Source: JBQTIU01 sp052387815 | GTDB lineage: Bacteria; Pseudomonadota; Alphaproteobacteria; CACIAM-22H2 | DNA: 32,215 nucleotides | Assembly: GCA_052387815.1 (NCBI GenBank) | Contig: JBQTIU010000038.1 | Location: forward strand, 1-32,215 | Reading direction: 5' to 3' | Shown: piece after piece, positions 11,339-18,970 of the stretch | Position numbering within the stretch: the stretch's first letter is position 1 | How the letters are laid out: each line of letters starts with the position of its first letter | Notes under the pieces: model-generated | Database searches by the model: none | Seen by the model: the letters and a program-made list of their open reading frames with translations, nothing else | Told to the model about the DNA's origin: nothing | Translations under genes and position numbers: made by a program

Positions 11339-11602
11339 TTATCCTGTGAATCTAAAGTTCTTCAGCAACTTCATGACGTCGTGGTCGTGGGCGGGCGGCG
11401 CGGCGCAGTGGCCGCTCGCCCAGTCGAGGAGGTCGGGATCGGGCGCCTCGAGCAAGCGCTCGTAACGGTCGAGCTGAGCGGCCGTGAATCGCGGCACATG
11501 GCGCGCGGCGAACGGGCCGAGCAGCAGGTCGGTCTCCTTCATGCCTCTATTGCGGCTGCGATGGATCAGGCGCTTGCGGCGCGCATCGAGCGTCTCGGTC
11601 AT
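11339..11602 (-). CDS. sdhE: FAD assembly factor SdhE (succinate dehydrogenase assembly factor 2)
   Basis: An 87-residue member of the SdhE/Sdh5/YgfY family, which promotes covalent flavinylation of the succinate dehydrogenase flavoprotein in the cytoplasm. The family hallmark RGMKETD (RGxxE type) is present at about residues 19-25, followed by the helical core with LLGPFAARH. It lies directly upstream of mfd (3-bp gap) and divergent from recG, an arrangement I know from other Alphaproteobacteria. The frame opens at an ATG at 11632, but that ATG lies inside the best -10 element for this gene (11630-11635). I therefore prefer the ATG at 11602, which gives the usual MTETLDARRKRL-type N-terminus. 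Confidence 0.9.
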   Translation of the reverse strand: MTETLDARRKRLIHRSRNRGMKETDLLLGPFAARHVPRFTAAQLDRYERLLEAPDPDLLDWASGHCAAPPAHDHDVMKLLKNFRFTG

Positions 11603-11629
11603 TGGGAAATCCGGCCCGGGTGGGTTAAG

Positions 11630-11657
11630 CATATAGAGGCTCGCCCCGTCCTGTCAG
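11630..11657 (-). promoter_or_regulatory. Predicted sigma70-type promoter of sdhE-mfd
   Basis: Read on the minus strand, CTGACA (11657-11652) and TATATG (11635-11630) are separated by 16 bases. Transcription would start near 11623, leaving about 20 bases before the ATG at 11602. This placement is the reason for rejecting the upstream sdhE start. It is a motif match only. Confidence 0.45.
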
Positions 11658-11681
11658 CCGGCTTGGCCATCGCTTCGTTCC

Positions 11682-13775
11682 ATGCGCCCGGAAATCCTGT
11701 ACCCGCTGTTTGCCGCCGCGACGACGCTGCCCGGCGTGGGCCCACGGATTGGCAAGCTCATCGAGCGCGCGGCCGGCGGCCCCGAGGGTGCCAAGGTGGT
11801 CGCCCTCCTCTGGCACCTGCCGACCGGTGTGGTCGACCGGCGTTTCGCACCCAAGATCGCCGCCGCGCCCGAGGGCCGGATCGCCACCTTGACGCTGCAC
11901 GTGGAAGCCCACAAGCCGCCCCACAATCCCCGACAGCCCTACAAGGTCCTGTGCCGCGACGACACCGGTGTCATCGACCTCGTGTTCTTCCACGCCCATC
12001 GCGACTATCTTGAGAAAGCCCTGCCGGTGGGCGCCATCCGGGTGGTCAGCGGCAAGGTCGAGCGGTTTCGGGACAAGGTGCAGATCACCCACCCCGACCA
12101 CATCGCCCCGCCCGAGGAGTTCCAGCGCCTCGCCGCGGTCGAGCCGATCTATCGCCTGACCGCCGGGCTCACGCCCAAGGTCTTGGGCAAAGCGATCCGC
12201 GCCGCGCTGGCGCGGGCGCCGGCGTTGCCGGAATGGCTCGACCCGGCGCTTGCCGCCCGCGAGCACTGGCCGGCCTGGCAGGCGGCGCTGCGATCCGCCC
12301 ACGCGCCGCAGCAGGAGTCCGACTTGTCGCCGATGATGGCGTGCCGGCGGCGGCTCGCCTATGACGAGATGCTCGCCAACCAGCTGGCGCTCGCCGTGAT
12401 GCGCCGGCACCAGCGTCGGCTGCCTGGGCGCACGATGGTCGGCAACGGGCGGTTGCGCGTCCGGGCGCTCGCCGCCTTCGAGTTCGAGCTGACCGGCGCG
12501 CAGCAAGCGGCGCTGGCCGAGATCGATGCCGACATGGCCTCGAATTCGCGCATGTTGCGGCTTCTCCAAGGCGATGTCGGCAGCGGCAAGACCGTGGTCG
12601 CGCTGTTGGCGATGCTGAGCGCGGTCGAGGCCGGCGCGCAGGCGGCGCTGATGGCGCCGACTGAAATCCTCGCCCGGCAGCATTACCAGACGATCGCGCC
12701 GTTGGCCGAGGCGGCCGGGGTCCCGGTGGCCCTGCTCACCGGCCGCGACAAGGTCAAGGCCCGCCAGGCGATCCTCGACGGGCTCAAGGACGGCAACGTG
12801 TCGCTGGTGGTCGGCACGCACGCGCTGTTCCAGGAGGAGGTCGCGTTCAAGGACCTGGCGCTCAGTGTCATCGACGAGCAGCACCGCTTCGGTGTCCACC
12901 AGCGCCTGGGCCTGGCGGCCAAGGGCAGCGGCGACGTCCTGGTGATGACCGCGACCCCGATCCCGCGCACCCTCATGCTGTGCGCCTACGGCGACATGGA
13001 CACCTCGCGGCTCACGGAAAAGCCGCCCGGACGGCGGCCGGTCGATACGCGCGTCATGCCGCTGGCGCGGCTCGACGAAGTGGTGGAAGGCATCGCCCGC
13101 CAGATCGACAAGGGCGCCAAGGTCTTCTGGGTATGCCCGCTGGTCGAGGAGTCCGAGGCCGTGGACCTCGCGGCGGCGAGCGAGCGCCATGCCTGGCTGG
13201 CCGGGCGCATCGGCGCGCCCCGAGTCGGGCTCGTCCACGGGCGCATGAAGGGATCACAAAAGGATGCGGTCATGGCCGGCTTCGCGTCCGGCAAGGTCGG
13301 CATCCTTGTCGCCACGACCGTGATCGAGGTCGGAGTCGACGTGGCGGAGGCGACGATCATGGTGGTCGAGCATGCCGAGCGCTTCGGCCTCGCCCAGCTC
13401 CACCAGCTGCGCGGGCGGATCGGGCGCGGACCTCTTCCGTCGACCTGCCTGCTCCTCTATGCCGTGCCCTTGAGCCAGACCGCGCGCGCGCGCCTGTCGA
13501 TCCTGCGCGAGACCGAGGACGGCTTCCGCATCGCCGAGGAGGATCTGCGCCTGCGGGGCGCGGGCGAATTGCTGGGCACGCGCCAGAGCGGCTTGCCTGA
13601 ATTCAAGCTCGCCGATCTCGCTCTCCACGGCGATCTGTTGGCGATCGCGCGCGACGATTCGCGGCTGATCCTGGAGCGCGATGGCGGCCTCGGCGGCCCG
13701 CGCGGCAAGGCGCTGCGGGTCCTGCTCTACTTGTTCGAGCGCGACGCGGCGGTGAGGTTGCTGCGCTCGGGTTGA
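11682..13775 (+). CDS. recG: ATP-dependent DNA helicase RecG
   Basis: A 697-residue superfamily 2 helicase that remodels stalled replication forks and Holliday junctions. An N-terminal wedge (OB-fold) domain precedes the motor. The motor has Walker A GDVGSGKT near residue 297, DEQHRFGV near 395, TATPIPRTLM, TTVIEVGVDVAEA and QLRGRIGRG, followed by the RecG C-terminal region. The length matches the family. The start ATG at 11682 gives the typical MRPEILYPLFA N-terminus. Its last 49 bp overlap the convergent end of the DUF502 gene. It is divergent from sdhE-mfd. Confidence 0.98.
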   Translation: MRPEILYPLFAAATTLPGVGPRIGKLIERAAGGPEGAKVVALLWHLPTGVVDRRFAPKIAAAPEGRIATLTLHVEAHKPPHNPRQPYKVLCRDDTGVIDLVFFHAHRDYLEKALPVGAIRVVSGKVERFRDKVQITHPDHIAPPEEFQRLAAVEPIYRLTAGLTPKVLGKAIRAALARAPALPEWLDPALAAREHWPAWQAALRSAHAPQQESDLSPMMACRRRLAYDEMLANQLALAVMRRHQRRLPGRTMVGNGRLRVRALAAFEFELTGAQQAALAEIDADMASNSRMLRLLQGDVGSGKTVVALLAMLSAVEAGAQAALMAPTEILARQHYQTIAPLAEAAGVPVALLTGRDKVKARQAILDGLKDGNVSLVVGTHALFQEEVAFKDLALSVIDEQHRFGVHQRLGLAAKGSGDVLVMTATPIPRTLMLCAYGDMDTSRLTEKPPGRRPVDTRVMPLARLDEVVEGIARQIDKGAKVFWVCPLVEESEAVDLAAASERHAWLAGRIGAPRVGLVHGRMKGSQKDAVMAGFASGKVGILVATTVIEVGVDVAEATIMVVEHAERFGLAQLHQLRGRIGRGPLPSTCLLLYAVPLSQTARARLSILRETEDGFRIAEEDLRLRGAGELLGTRQSGLPEFKLADLALHGDLLAIARDDSRLILERDGGLGGPRGKALRVLLYLFERDAAVRLLRSG

Positions 13776-14437
13776 GCTGGGCGCGCGGGCGTGGCGAGGC
13801 CGCCCGAGACCACGAGCTTGACCGCCTCCTCGACGCTGAGGTCGAGCTCGACGAGCTCCCGGGCCGGGACCAGGACCAGGAAGCCCGAGGCGATGTTGGG
13901 GGTGCCGGGAATGAACACGTTGACGAGGCCGCCGGGCGCGATGGTCTGCGTCTTGCCCGGCGTCGAGCCGGTGACGAAGGCGATGCGCCACAGCCCGGCG
14001 CGCGGAAACTCGACCAGCACCGCCTGACGGAAGGTCGCGCGCTGGGCGAGCACGGTCTCGAAGATCTGCTTGACCGCCGCGTAGACCGACCGGACCACCG
14101 GCATGCGCGCGAGCAGGCCTTCGCTTAACCGGATGAACAGCCGCCCGATCATCCCGGCGGTGATCGCGCCGACGAGGATGAGAACCAGCGTCGCGACGGC
14201 CAAGCCCAGGCCGGGGATGCTGAACGGCAGATAGGTGTTGGGGTTGTAGGCGCGCGGCAGCAGCCCGCCCACCCACTCGTCGACGAAGCGGATGGCGTTC
14301 CAGGCGATGTAGAAAGTGATCGAAATCGGCGCGGTGATCAGGATGCCGGCGAAGAAATAGGCGCGCAGCCGCGCCATCAGGCCGATACGGAGGTCGATCG
14401 GGGCCGATTGCGTCGGCGGCGGACTCGTCTCGTTCAC
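13727..14437 (-). CDS. DUF502 family membrane protein
   Basis: A 236-residue integral membrane protein of the DUF502 family, whose function is not established. Two membrane segments are visible (about 24-48, GILITAPISITFYIAW; and about 76-100). A conserved domain follows with VYAAVKQIFETV, a WRIAFVTG strand and the NVFIPGTPNIASGF motif that marks the family. The start is a GTG at 14437 sharing four bases with the stop of the upstream alpha/beta hydrolase gene (GTGA), so the pair is translationally coupled. A longer frame to 14902 lies inside the hydrolase gene. The 3' end overlaps recG by 49 bp tail to tail. Confidence 0.9.
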   Translation of the reverse strand: MNETSPPPTQSAPIDLRIGLMARLRAYFFAGILITAPISITFYIAWNAIRFVDEWVGGLLPRAYNPNTYLPFSIPGLGLAVATLVLILVGAITAGMIGRLFIRLSEGLLARMPVVRSVYAAVKQIFETVLAQRATFRQAVLVEFPRAGLWRIAFVTGSTPGKTQTIAPGGLVNVFIPGTPNIASGFLVLVPARELVELDLSVEEAVKLVVSGGLATPARPAQPERSNLTAASRSNK

Positions 14438-15306
14438 AGGAACGCCTCGAGCGCGGCGAGGGTCTCGGCCGGGGCTTCCTCGGGCAGGAAATGACCGCAC
14501 TCGGCGATCGCCTCGCCGCTCACCTGGTCGGCCCAGTTGCGCCAGGCCGCGAGCACGTCCTCGCTTCGCCGCGCGACGCCGCGCTGCCCCCACAGGGCGA
14601 GCACCGGACAAGCGATCTTGCGGCGGCCGAAATCCTGCCGGTCGAGCTCGAAATCGATGGTTGCCCCGGCGCGATAGTCCTCGCAGCTCGCATGGATCGT
14701 CGCCGGATCGGAAAAGCAGCGCAGGTATTCGGCGACCGCCGCGGGCGCGAAGGCGTCGGCGCGCAGCGACCAACGCTTGAGCTTCTCGCGCAGGTAGTAG
14801 CCGGGATCGCAACCGATCATGGTCTCCGGTAAGCCGTCGGGCTGGATCAGGAACAGCCAGTGGTAGATGGCGGTCGCCAGCGCCTTGTCCATGTTCGTCC
14901 ACATGGCGTGGGTGGGGACGATGTCGAGCACGGCGAGCCGCGTGACCGCCGCCGGGTGATCGAGCGCCAGGCGATAGGCGACGCGCCCGCCGCGGTCATG
15001 ACCGACGACGGCGAAGCCGGTCCAGCCCAAGGCGGCCATCGCCTCGACCATGTCCTGGGCCATAGCGCGCTTCGAGTATTCCAGGTGCTCCGGGCCCGAG
15101 GGCGGCTTCGTCGAATCCCCGTAGCCGCGCAAGTCCGCGGCGATGACCGTAAAGCGCCGGGCGAGATCGGGCGCGATCTTGTGCCACATGATGTGGGTCT
15201 GCGGATAGCCGTGGAGCAGCAGGAGCGGCGGGCCCTTGCCGCCGCGCCGCAGATTGATCTCGGCGCCGCTGGTCTTGACCCGCTGTTGGTTGAATCCGGC
15301 AAACAC
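14434..15306 (-). CDS. Alpha/beta hydrolase, fluoroacetate/haloacetate dehalogenase-like
   Basis: A 290-residue alpha/beta hydrolase. The nucleophile is D104 in GHDRGGR, the acid D128 (VLDIVPT), and the base H272 (GHFLPEE). An Asp nucleophile implies a haloalkanoate dehalogenase or epoxide hydrolase rather than an esterase. It keeps the residues I recall for the defluorinating pocket of fluoroacetate dehalogenase: R105 and R108 for the carboxylate, and H149, W150 and Y211 (IYHW, CEDYRAGA) for the halide. The oxyanion-region HGYPQTHIMW is also present. The start is a GTG at 15306 with GGAG seven bases upstream. It is translationally coupled to the DUF502 gene and divergent from the polyketide synthase gene. 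Natural substrates of this family are often not known, so dehalogenase specificity is an inference. Confidence 0.9.
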   Translation of the reverse strand: MFAGFNQQRVKTSGAEINLRRGGKGPPLLLLHGYPQTHIMWHKIAPDLARRFTVIAADLRGYGDSTKPPSGPEHLEYSKRAMAQDMVEAMAALGWTGFAVVGHDRGGRVAYRLALDHPAAVTRLAVLDIVPTHAMWTNMDKALATAIYHWLFLIQPDGLPETMIGCDPGYYLREKLKRWSLRADAFAPAAVAEYLRCFSDPATIHASCEDYRAGATIDFELDRQDFGRRKIACPVLALWGQRGVARRSEDVLAAWRNWADQVSGEAIAECGHFLPEEAPAETLAALEAFL

Positions 15307-15409
15307 AATGCGACTCCGGTCGGTCTTTTCATTCTAGCGCGAATGCGCGAAGGTACGAAGCCGGCCCATCCGAACCCTAGCCTACGACAGCCGGGCCGAG
15401 GGTTGCGCC

Positions 15410-16471
15410 ATGACCGCCAATCCGCACCTCATCGCCCTCGCCACCGCCGTGCCGCCGTTCGTGTTGCGCCAGGCCGATGTCATCGCGCGCGCTAGCGCGC
15501 TGTTCGACGGGCGGAGCTCGGAGATCGAGCGCCTGCTTCCGGCCTTCGAGCGCGCCGGCATCGCCACGCGGCACTCCTGCGTACCGCTCGAATGGTACGA
15601 GCGCAACCACGGGTGGGCGGAACGCAACCGGCTTTATGTCGACAACGCGGTCATGCTCCTGGAGCGGGCGGCCCGCGACTGCGTGGCGCGGGCCGACTGT
15701 GCCTTTTCCGACATCGACGCCATCGTCGCGGTGTCGACGACGGGCATCGCCACGCCCAGCGTCGATGCCATGCTGCTCGACCGCTTGCCGTTTCGCCGCG
15801 ACGTCGTCCGGCTGCCGATCTTCGGGCTGGGATGCGCGGGCGGCGTCCTCGGCCTCGCCCGCGCCGCCACGCTTGCCCGCGCGCCGCCGGGGGCGCGCGT
15901 CCTGTTGCTGGTGGTGGAGCTGTGCGCGCTCACCTTCCGCAAGATCGACCAGTCGAAAAGCAACGTCATCGCCGCCGCCTTGTTCGGCGACGGGGCGGCC
16001 GCCGCCTTGGTCGGGCCGGACGACGGGCCAGACAAGCCGGCCCTCGCCGAGGCGGGCGAGTACACTTGGCCGGATTCCCTCGGCGTGATGGGCTGGCGGA
16101 TCGAGGAGGATGGATTCGGCGTGCTGTTCTCGCGCGACATTCCGGTCCTGGTGCGCACCGAGTTTCGCTCGGCCCTCGACCGCTTCCTTGCCGCCCACGG
16201 CCGCACCATCGCCGACATCGACGCCTTCGCCTGCCATCCGGGGGGCGCCAAGGTCCTGGCGGCGCTCGAGCAGGCGCTTGAACTCCCCCAGGGCGCGCTG
16301 TGGGCGGCGCACGAGATCCTCCACGACTACGGCAACATGTCGGCGGCGACGGTGCTGTTCGTGCTCGAGCGCATGCTGGCGGCGGCCGGACCGCAGCGGC
16401 GGCGCTATCTCTTGACGGCGCTGGGGCCCGGGTTCACGGCCGCCTTCCTCACCCTCGAGGCGGCGGCATGA
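15410..16471 (+). CDS. Type III polyketide synthase (chalcone/stilbene synthase family)
   Basis: A 353-residue thiolase-fold condensing enzyme that extends an acyl-CoA starter with malonyl-CoA units to pyrones or resorcinols. The catalytic triad is complete: C142 in GLGCAGG, H276 in ACHPGGAK and N309 in DYGNMSAAT. The N-terminal half carries LPAFERAGIATRHSC and the C-terminal LGPGFTAAF motif is intact. The start ATG at 15410 follows GAGGG at seven bases. The next gene, an ICMT-type methyltransferase, overlaps its stop (ATGA), so the two act together. Comparable pairs in Bacillus (BpsA/BpsB) make alkylpyrones and their methyl ethers. Starter and chain length are not readable. Confidence 0.95.
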   Translation: MTANPHLIALATAVPPFVLRQADVIARASALFDGRSSEIERLLPAFERAGIATRHSCVPLEWYERNHGWAERNRLYVDNAVMLLERAARDCVARADCAFSDIDAIVAVSTTGIATPSVDAMLLDRLPFRRDVVRLPIFGLGCAGGVLGLARAATLARAPPGARVLLLVVELCALTFRKIDQSKSNVIAAALFGDGAAAALVGPDDGPDKPALAEAGEYTWPDSLGVMGWRIEEDGFGVLFSRDIPVLVRTEFRSALDRFLAAHGRTIADIDAFACHPGGAKVLAALEQALELPQGALWAAHEILHDYGNMSAATVLFVLERMLAAAGPQRRRYLLTALGPGFTAAFLTLEAAA

Positions 16472-17004
16472 CCCTCGCCCAGGTCGTTCTGGCGGCCGTC
16501 CTGGTCGAGCGCCTGTGCGAATTGCTGATCGCGCAACGCAACACGCGAGCCCTGTTGGATCAAGGCGCGGTCGAGCACGGCGCCGCCCATTACCCGTTCG
16601 TGGTCCTCCTCCACGCCGCCTGGCTCGCCGCGCTCGTGCTCGTGGTTCCGGCGACGGCGGCGGTCGACTGGTTGTGGCTCGGGGCGTACCTCGTCCTCCA
16701 AGCCGGTCGGGCGTGGGTGATGATGACGCTGGGCCGGTTGTGGACGACGCGGATCATCACGCTCCCCGGCGCCCCGCTCATCGAGGGCGGTCCCTACCGC
16801 TTGGTGCGGCATCCGAATTACATCGTCGTCGCGGGCGAAATCGCCGTCCTGCCGCTGGTGTTCGGCGAGTGGCGGATCGCATTGGTGTTCTCGGCCCTCA
16901 ATGGGCTGGCGCTCTACGAGCGCATCCGGGTCGAGAACGAGGCCCTGGCCCCGCGCCGGCGGTCCGCGGCCGCCAACGATGGAGCGCCGGGCGGCGGCAT
17001 CTAG
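16468..17004 (+). CDS. Isoprenylcysteine carboxyl methyltransferase (ICMT) family protein
   Basis: A 178-residue integral membrane methyltransferase. Several hydrophobic segments (about 3-22, 42-62, 66-86, 119-146) surround the SAM-binding signature GGPYRLVRHPNY (RHPNY at 114-118) and a C-terminal Glu-rich YERIRVENEAL helix. The ATG at 16468 overlaps the polyketide synthase stop by four bases. In known type III PKS operons such a protein O-methylates the alkylpyrone or alkylresorcinol product, and I infer the same here. The stop codon shares the palindrome CTAG with the stop of the convergent VOC gene. Confidence 0.9.
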   Translation: MTLAQVVLAAVLVERLCELLIAQRNTRALLDQGAVEHGAAHYPFVVLLHAAWLAALVLVVPATAAVDWLWLGAYLVLQAGRAWVMMTLGRLWTTRIITLPGAPLIEGGPYRLVRHPNYIVVAGEIAVLPLVFGEWRIALVFSALNGLALYERIRVENEALAPRRRSAAANDGAPGGGI

Positions 17005-17372
17005 CCCGGCGGGAAGTTGAGCTCGACCTTGACCCCGCTGGGGTCGCGGCAGAAGAGCTGCCAGACCGCTGCGCCGGGAACGGTCCGGGTCGTCACCTCG
17101 ACGCCCTCGCCTTCGAGCCTGCGCGCCAAGGCCCCGATGTCGCCTTGCGCCCTGAACGCCACGTGGTCGAGCCCGCCGGTGCTGCGGCCCGGGATCGACC
17201 GGCCGGCGATGACATGGACCACCGGCTGGCCGTTCGCATAGAGCCAAGCGCCCGGGAAATCGAACGGCGGCCGGTCGCCTTCGACCAGCCCCAGGATGTC
17301 GCAGTAGAAATACCGCGTCGCCGCCAAATCGGCGGTGAGGATGGTGTAGTGATCGAGACCGCCGATCGTCAT
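17001..17372 (-). CDS. VOC family (glyoxalase/dioxygenase superfamily) protein
   Basis: A 123-residue protein with two beta-alpha-beta-beta-beta modules. The metal-ligand positions look intact: H8 in GLDHYTI, a His in GLDHVAF at the start of the second module, and Glu in VKVELNF near the C-terminus. The pattern suggests a metal-dependent isomerase, lyase or dioxygenase-like fold, but the reaction is not identifiable. It begins at ATG 17372, 23 bp after the stop of the FAD oxidoreductase gene, so both are probably in one transcript. The frame is open far upstream, inside the FAD gene; that part is rejected. Confidence 0.88.
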   Translation of the reverse strand: MTIGGLDHYTILTADLAATRYFYCDILGLVEGDRPPFDFPGAWLYANGQPVVHVIAGRSIPGRSTGGLDHVAFRAQGDIGALARRLEGEGVEVTTRTVPGAAVWQLFCRDPSGVKVELNFPPG

Positions 17373-17395
17373 GCGCGTTGCTTCCCTCGCCGGCA

Positions 17396-18730
17396 TCACA
17401 CCCACGGGCAGTGGCTGTTGCTGGCGCCGAAGGTCTTGCCCTTGGCGAACCGGTCGAGGCGGAAGGGCGCCAGCTCGGCGACCGCATTGCCGCCCGCCAA
17501 TAGCTTCGCCACCAGCTTGCCGACCCCGGTCATCTTGAAGCCGTGATTGCTGTCGGCGATCATGTAAACGTTGGGGGCGATCCAGTCGAAGATCGGCACG
17601 TTGTCGGGCGTGAAGGCGCCGACACCGCCGTTGCGCCGCTCGCGGAAGTTCTTGCGGCTGCCCGCGAAGCGGGTCATGAGCTGGCCCATCGCCGCGGTGA
17701 GGTAGTCGGCGAACTCGGGCTCGGCCTGGTAGGCGTCGTTGGCGTGGCCATAAGGGTCGGTCACCGCCTCGGGGCCGATCTTGATCGGGATGGTGCCGCC
17801 CTGGACGCCCGGCCTGTCCATGCGCTCGGCGCCGTTCTTCCAATAGACGTAAAGGTGATCGGCCAGCTCTTTGCCGCTCGTGCGGTCGATGACCGGCGTG
17901 TTCATCAGCTCGACATGGAGGACCGGCGGGTCGAGGTCATCGGCCGTACGATACGGCTGGTCGGTATAGACCTCGCCTTCGAGAAGGCGCCAATAGGTCC
18001 ACATGTCCTTGCCGACCTTGGCACCGTCCGGGTAGCGCGCCTCGATCGTCGTCGGCAGGCCGAGCATGCGCCAGTGCTTGGGCGTCCACGCGCCGAGGCC
18101 GAGCACGACCGCATCGCAAGCGATATCGCCGCGGCTGGTGCGCAGCCGGGACACCCGGCCGTCGTTCATGTCGTAGCCGAGGACCTCGACGCCGGAGGCA
18201 ATGCGCACGCCGTGGTCCTTGCATTTCTGCGCCAGGCCCGCGATCGCCTGGCGCGTGCCGGCATAGCCGCTGACTTTTTCGTGGAGGACGACATCGATGC
18301 CCTCGGTCCTGAAGTCGGGCCAGATGTTCTTGAGGAAGCCCCTGGCCTCCTTGCCCTGGTAGAGGTCCGAGGGATAGCCGACCGTGGCCTGGCTCGCATG
18401 CAGCTTCTCGTAGTCGCGCGCCTGGTTGGCCTCGCCGGCGGAGACGTAGCCCACTTGCTGGAAGCCGAAGGCGACCTTGTCGTAAGTCCACACATCGACC
18501 GAATGGCGCAGGATCGCGTGGATCGGCTCGGTCATGTAGAAGTTGCGCACGCAGCCGCAGGCGATCCCCGAGGCGCCCGCGCCCGGGCCGGTCTTGTCGA
18601 GCACGACGATGTCGGCGCCCGATCCCGTGCCGCGGGCCTCGAGCGCCATCGCCAAGTGCCAGGCGGTCGACAAACCGTGAATACCGGCGCCGACCACGGC
18701 ATAGCCGATGGCCGTAGGAACATCGGTCAT
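17396..18730 (-). CDS. FAD-dependent oxidoreductase (DAO / sarcosine-oxidase-like)
   Basis: A 444-residue member of the DAO fold. The FAD loop GAGIHG is at 14-19, with an acidic residue at the end of the second strand (VVLD). A GAGASGIACG segment is typical for amine and amino-acid oxidases, and the C-terminal FAD contact is in YMIADSNHGFKMTGVGK. No signal peptide is seen. The expected reaction is oxidation of a secondary or N-methyl amine; the substrate is unknown. The start ATG at 18730 is set by a strong GAGAGGAG site upstream. It is divergent from the XRE regulator across a 240-bp AT-rich region, which suggests that the regulator controls it. Confidence 0.92.
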   Translation of the reverse strand: MTDVPTAIGYAVVGAGIHGLSTAWHLAMALEARGTGSGADIVVLDKTGPGAGASGIACGCVRNFYMTEPIHAILRHSVDVWTYDKVAFGFQQVGYVSAGEANQARDYEKLHASQATVGYPSDLYQGKEARGFLKNIWPDFRTEGIDVVLHEKVSGYAGTRQAIAGLAQKCKDHGVRIASGVEVLGYDMNDGRVSRLRTSRGDIACDAVVLGLGAWTPKHWRMLGLPTTIEARYPDGAKVGKDMWTYWRLLEGEVYTDQPYRTADDLDPPVLHVELMNTPVIDRTSGKELADHLYVYWKNGAERMDRPGVQGGTIPIKIGPEAVTDPYGHANDAYQAEPEFADYLTAAMGQLMTRFAGSRKNFRERRNGGVGAFTPDNVPIFDWIAPNVYMIADSNHGFKMTGVGKLVAKLLAGGNAVAELAPFRLDRFAKGKTFGASNSHCPWV

Positions 18731-18878
18731 CTGAATATCTCCTCTCGAGCCGGCGCGAGCCGGCACGACCCGCCACGACACCAACGCCCGATTGTGCACG
18801 AGCGACAGGATGAATGCCAGTCGCCGCGGCCGGAGGCATCCTACCAGTTTGCCCCTGTTGGTGAAACAAAACAGATAC

Positions 18879-18890
18879 ATTGATATCAAT
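18879..18890. promoter_or_regulatory. Perfect 12-bp palindrome, possible XRE operator
   Basis: ATTGATATCAAT lies in the AT-rich stretch between the divergent FAD oxidoreductase and XRE regulator genes. It is 27 bases upstream of the regulator's predicted -35 and about 150 bases from the FAD gene start. XRE regulators bind such short dyads, so it is a plausible operator. Binding is an inference. Confidence 0.35.
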
Positions 18891-18916
18891 CTCCTGGTTA
18901 TTTTTTACGCAGTATG

Positions 18917-18945
18917 TTGATTATAGACCGCATACGTGGTATATT
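18917..18945 (+). promoter_or_regulatory. Predicted sigma70 promoter of the XRE regulator
   Basis: TTGATT (18917-18922) and TATATT (18940-18945) are separated by exactly 17 bases. An imperfect dyad ACCGCATACGTGGT fills the spacer, a good place for an autorepressor. The predicted start point is near 18952, downstream of the ATG at 18914 that would otherwise begin the longest frame. Confidence 0.5.
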
Positions 18946-18970
18946 CAAAACAGGATCGGCAAATGCCAGG

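Noticed and set aside
17543..18883. 446-codon plus-strand frame opposite the FAD oxidoreductase gene
   Set aside because: No domain and no ribosome binding site. The opposite strand has the FAD loop, a strong ribosome binding site and a family-typical C-terminus.
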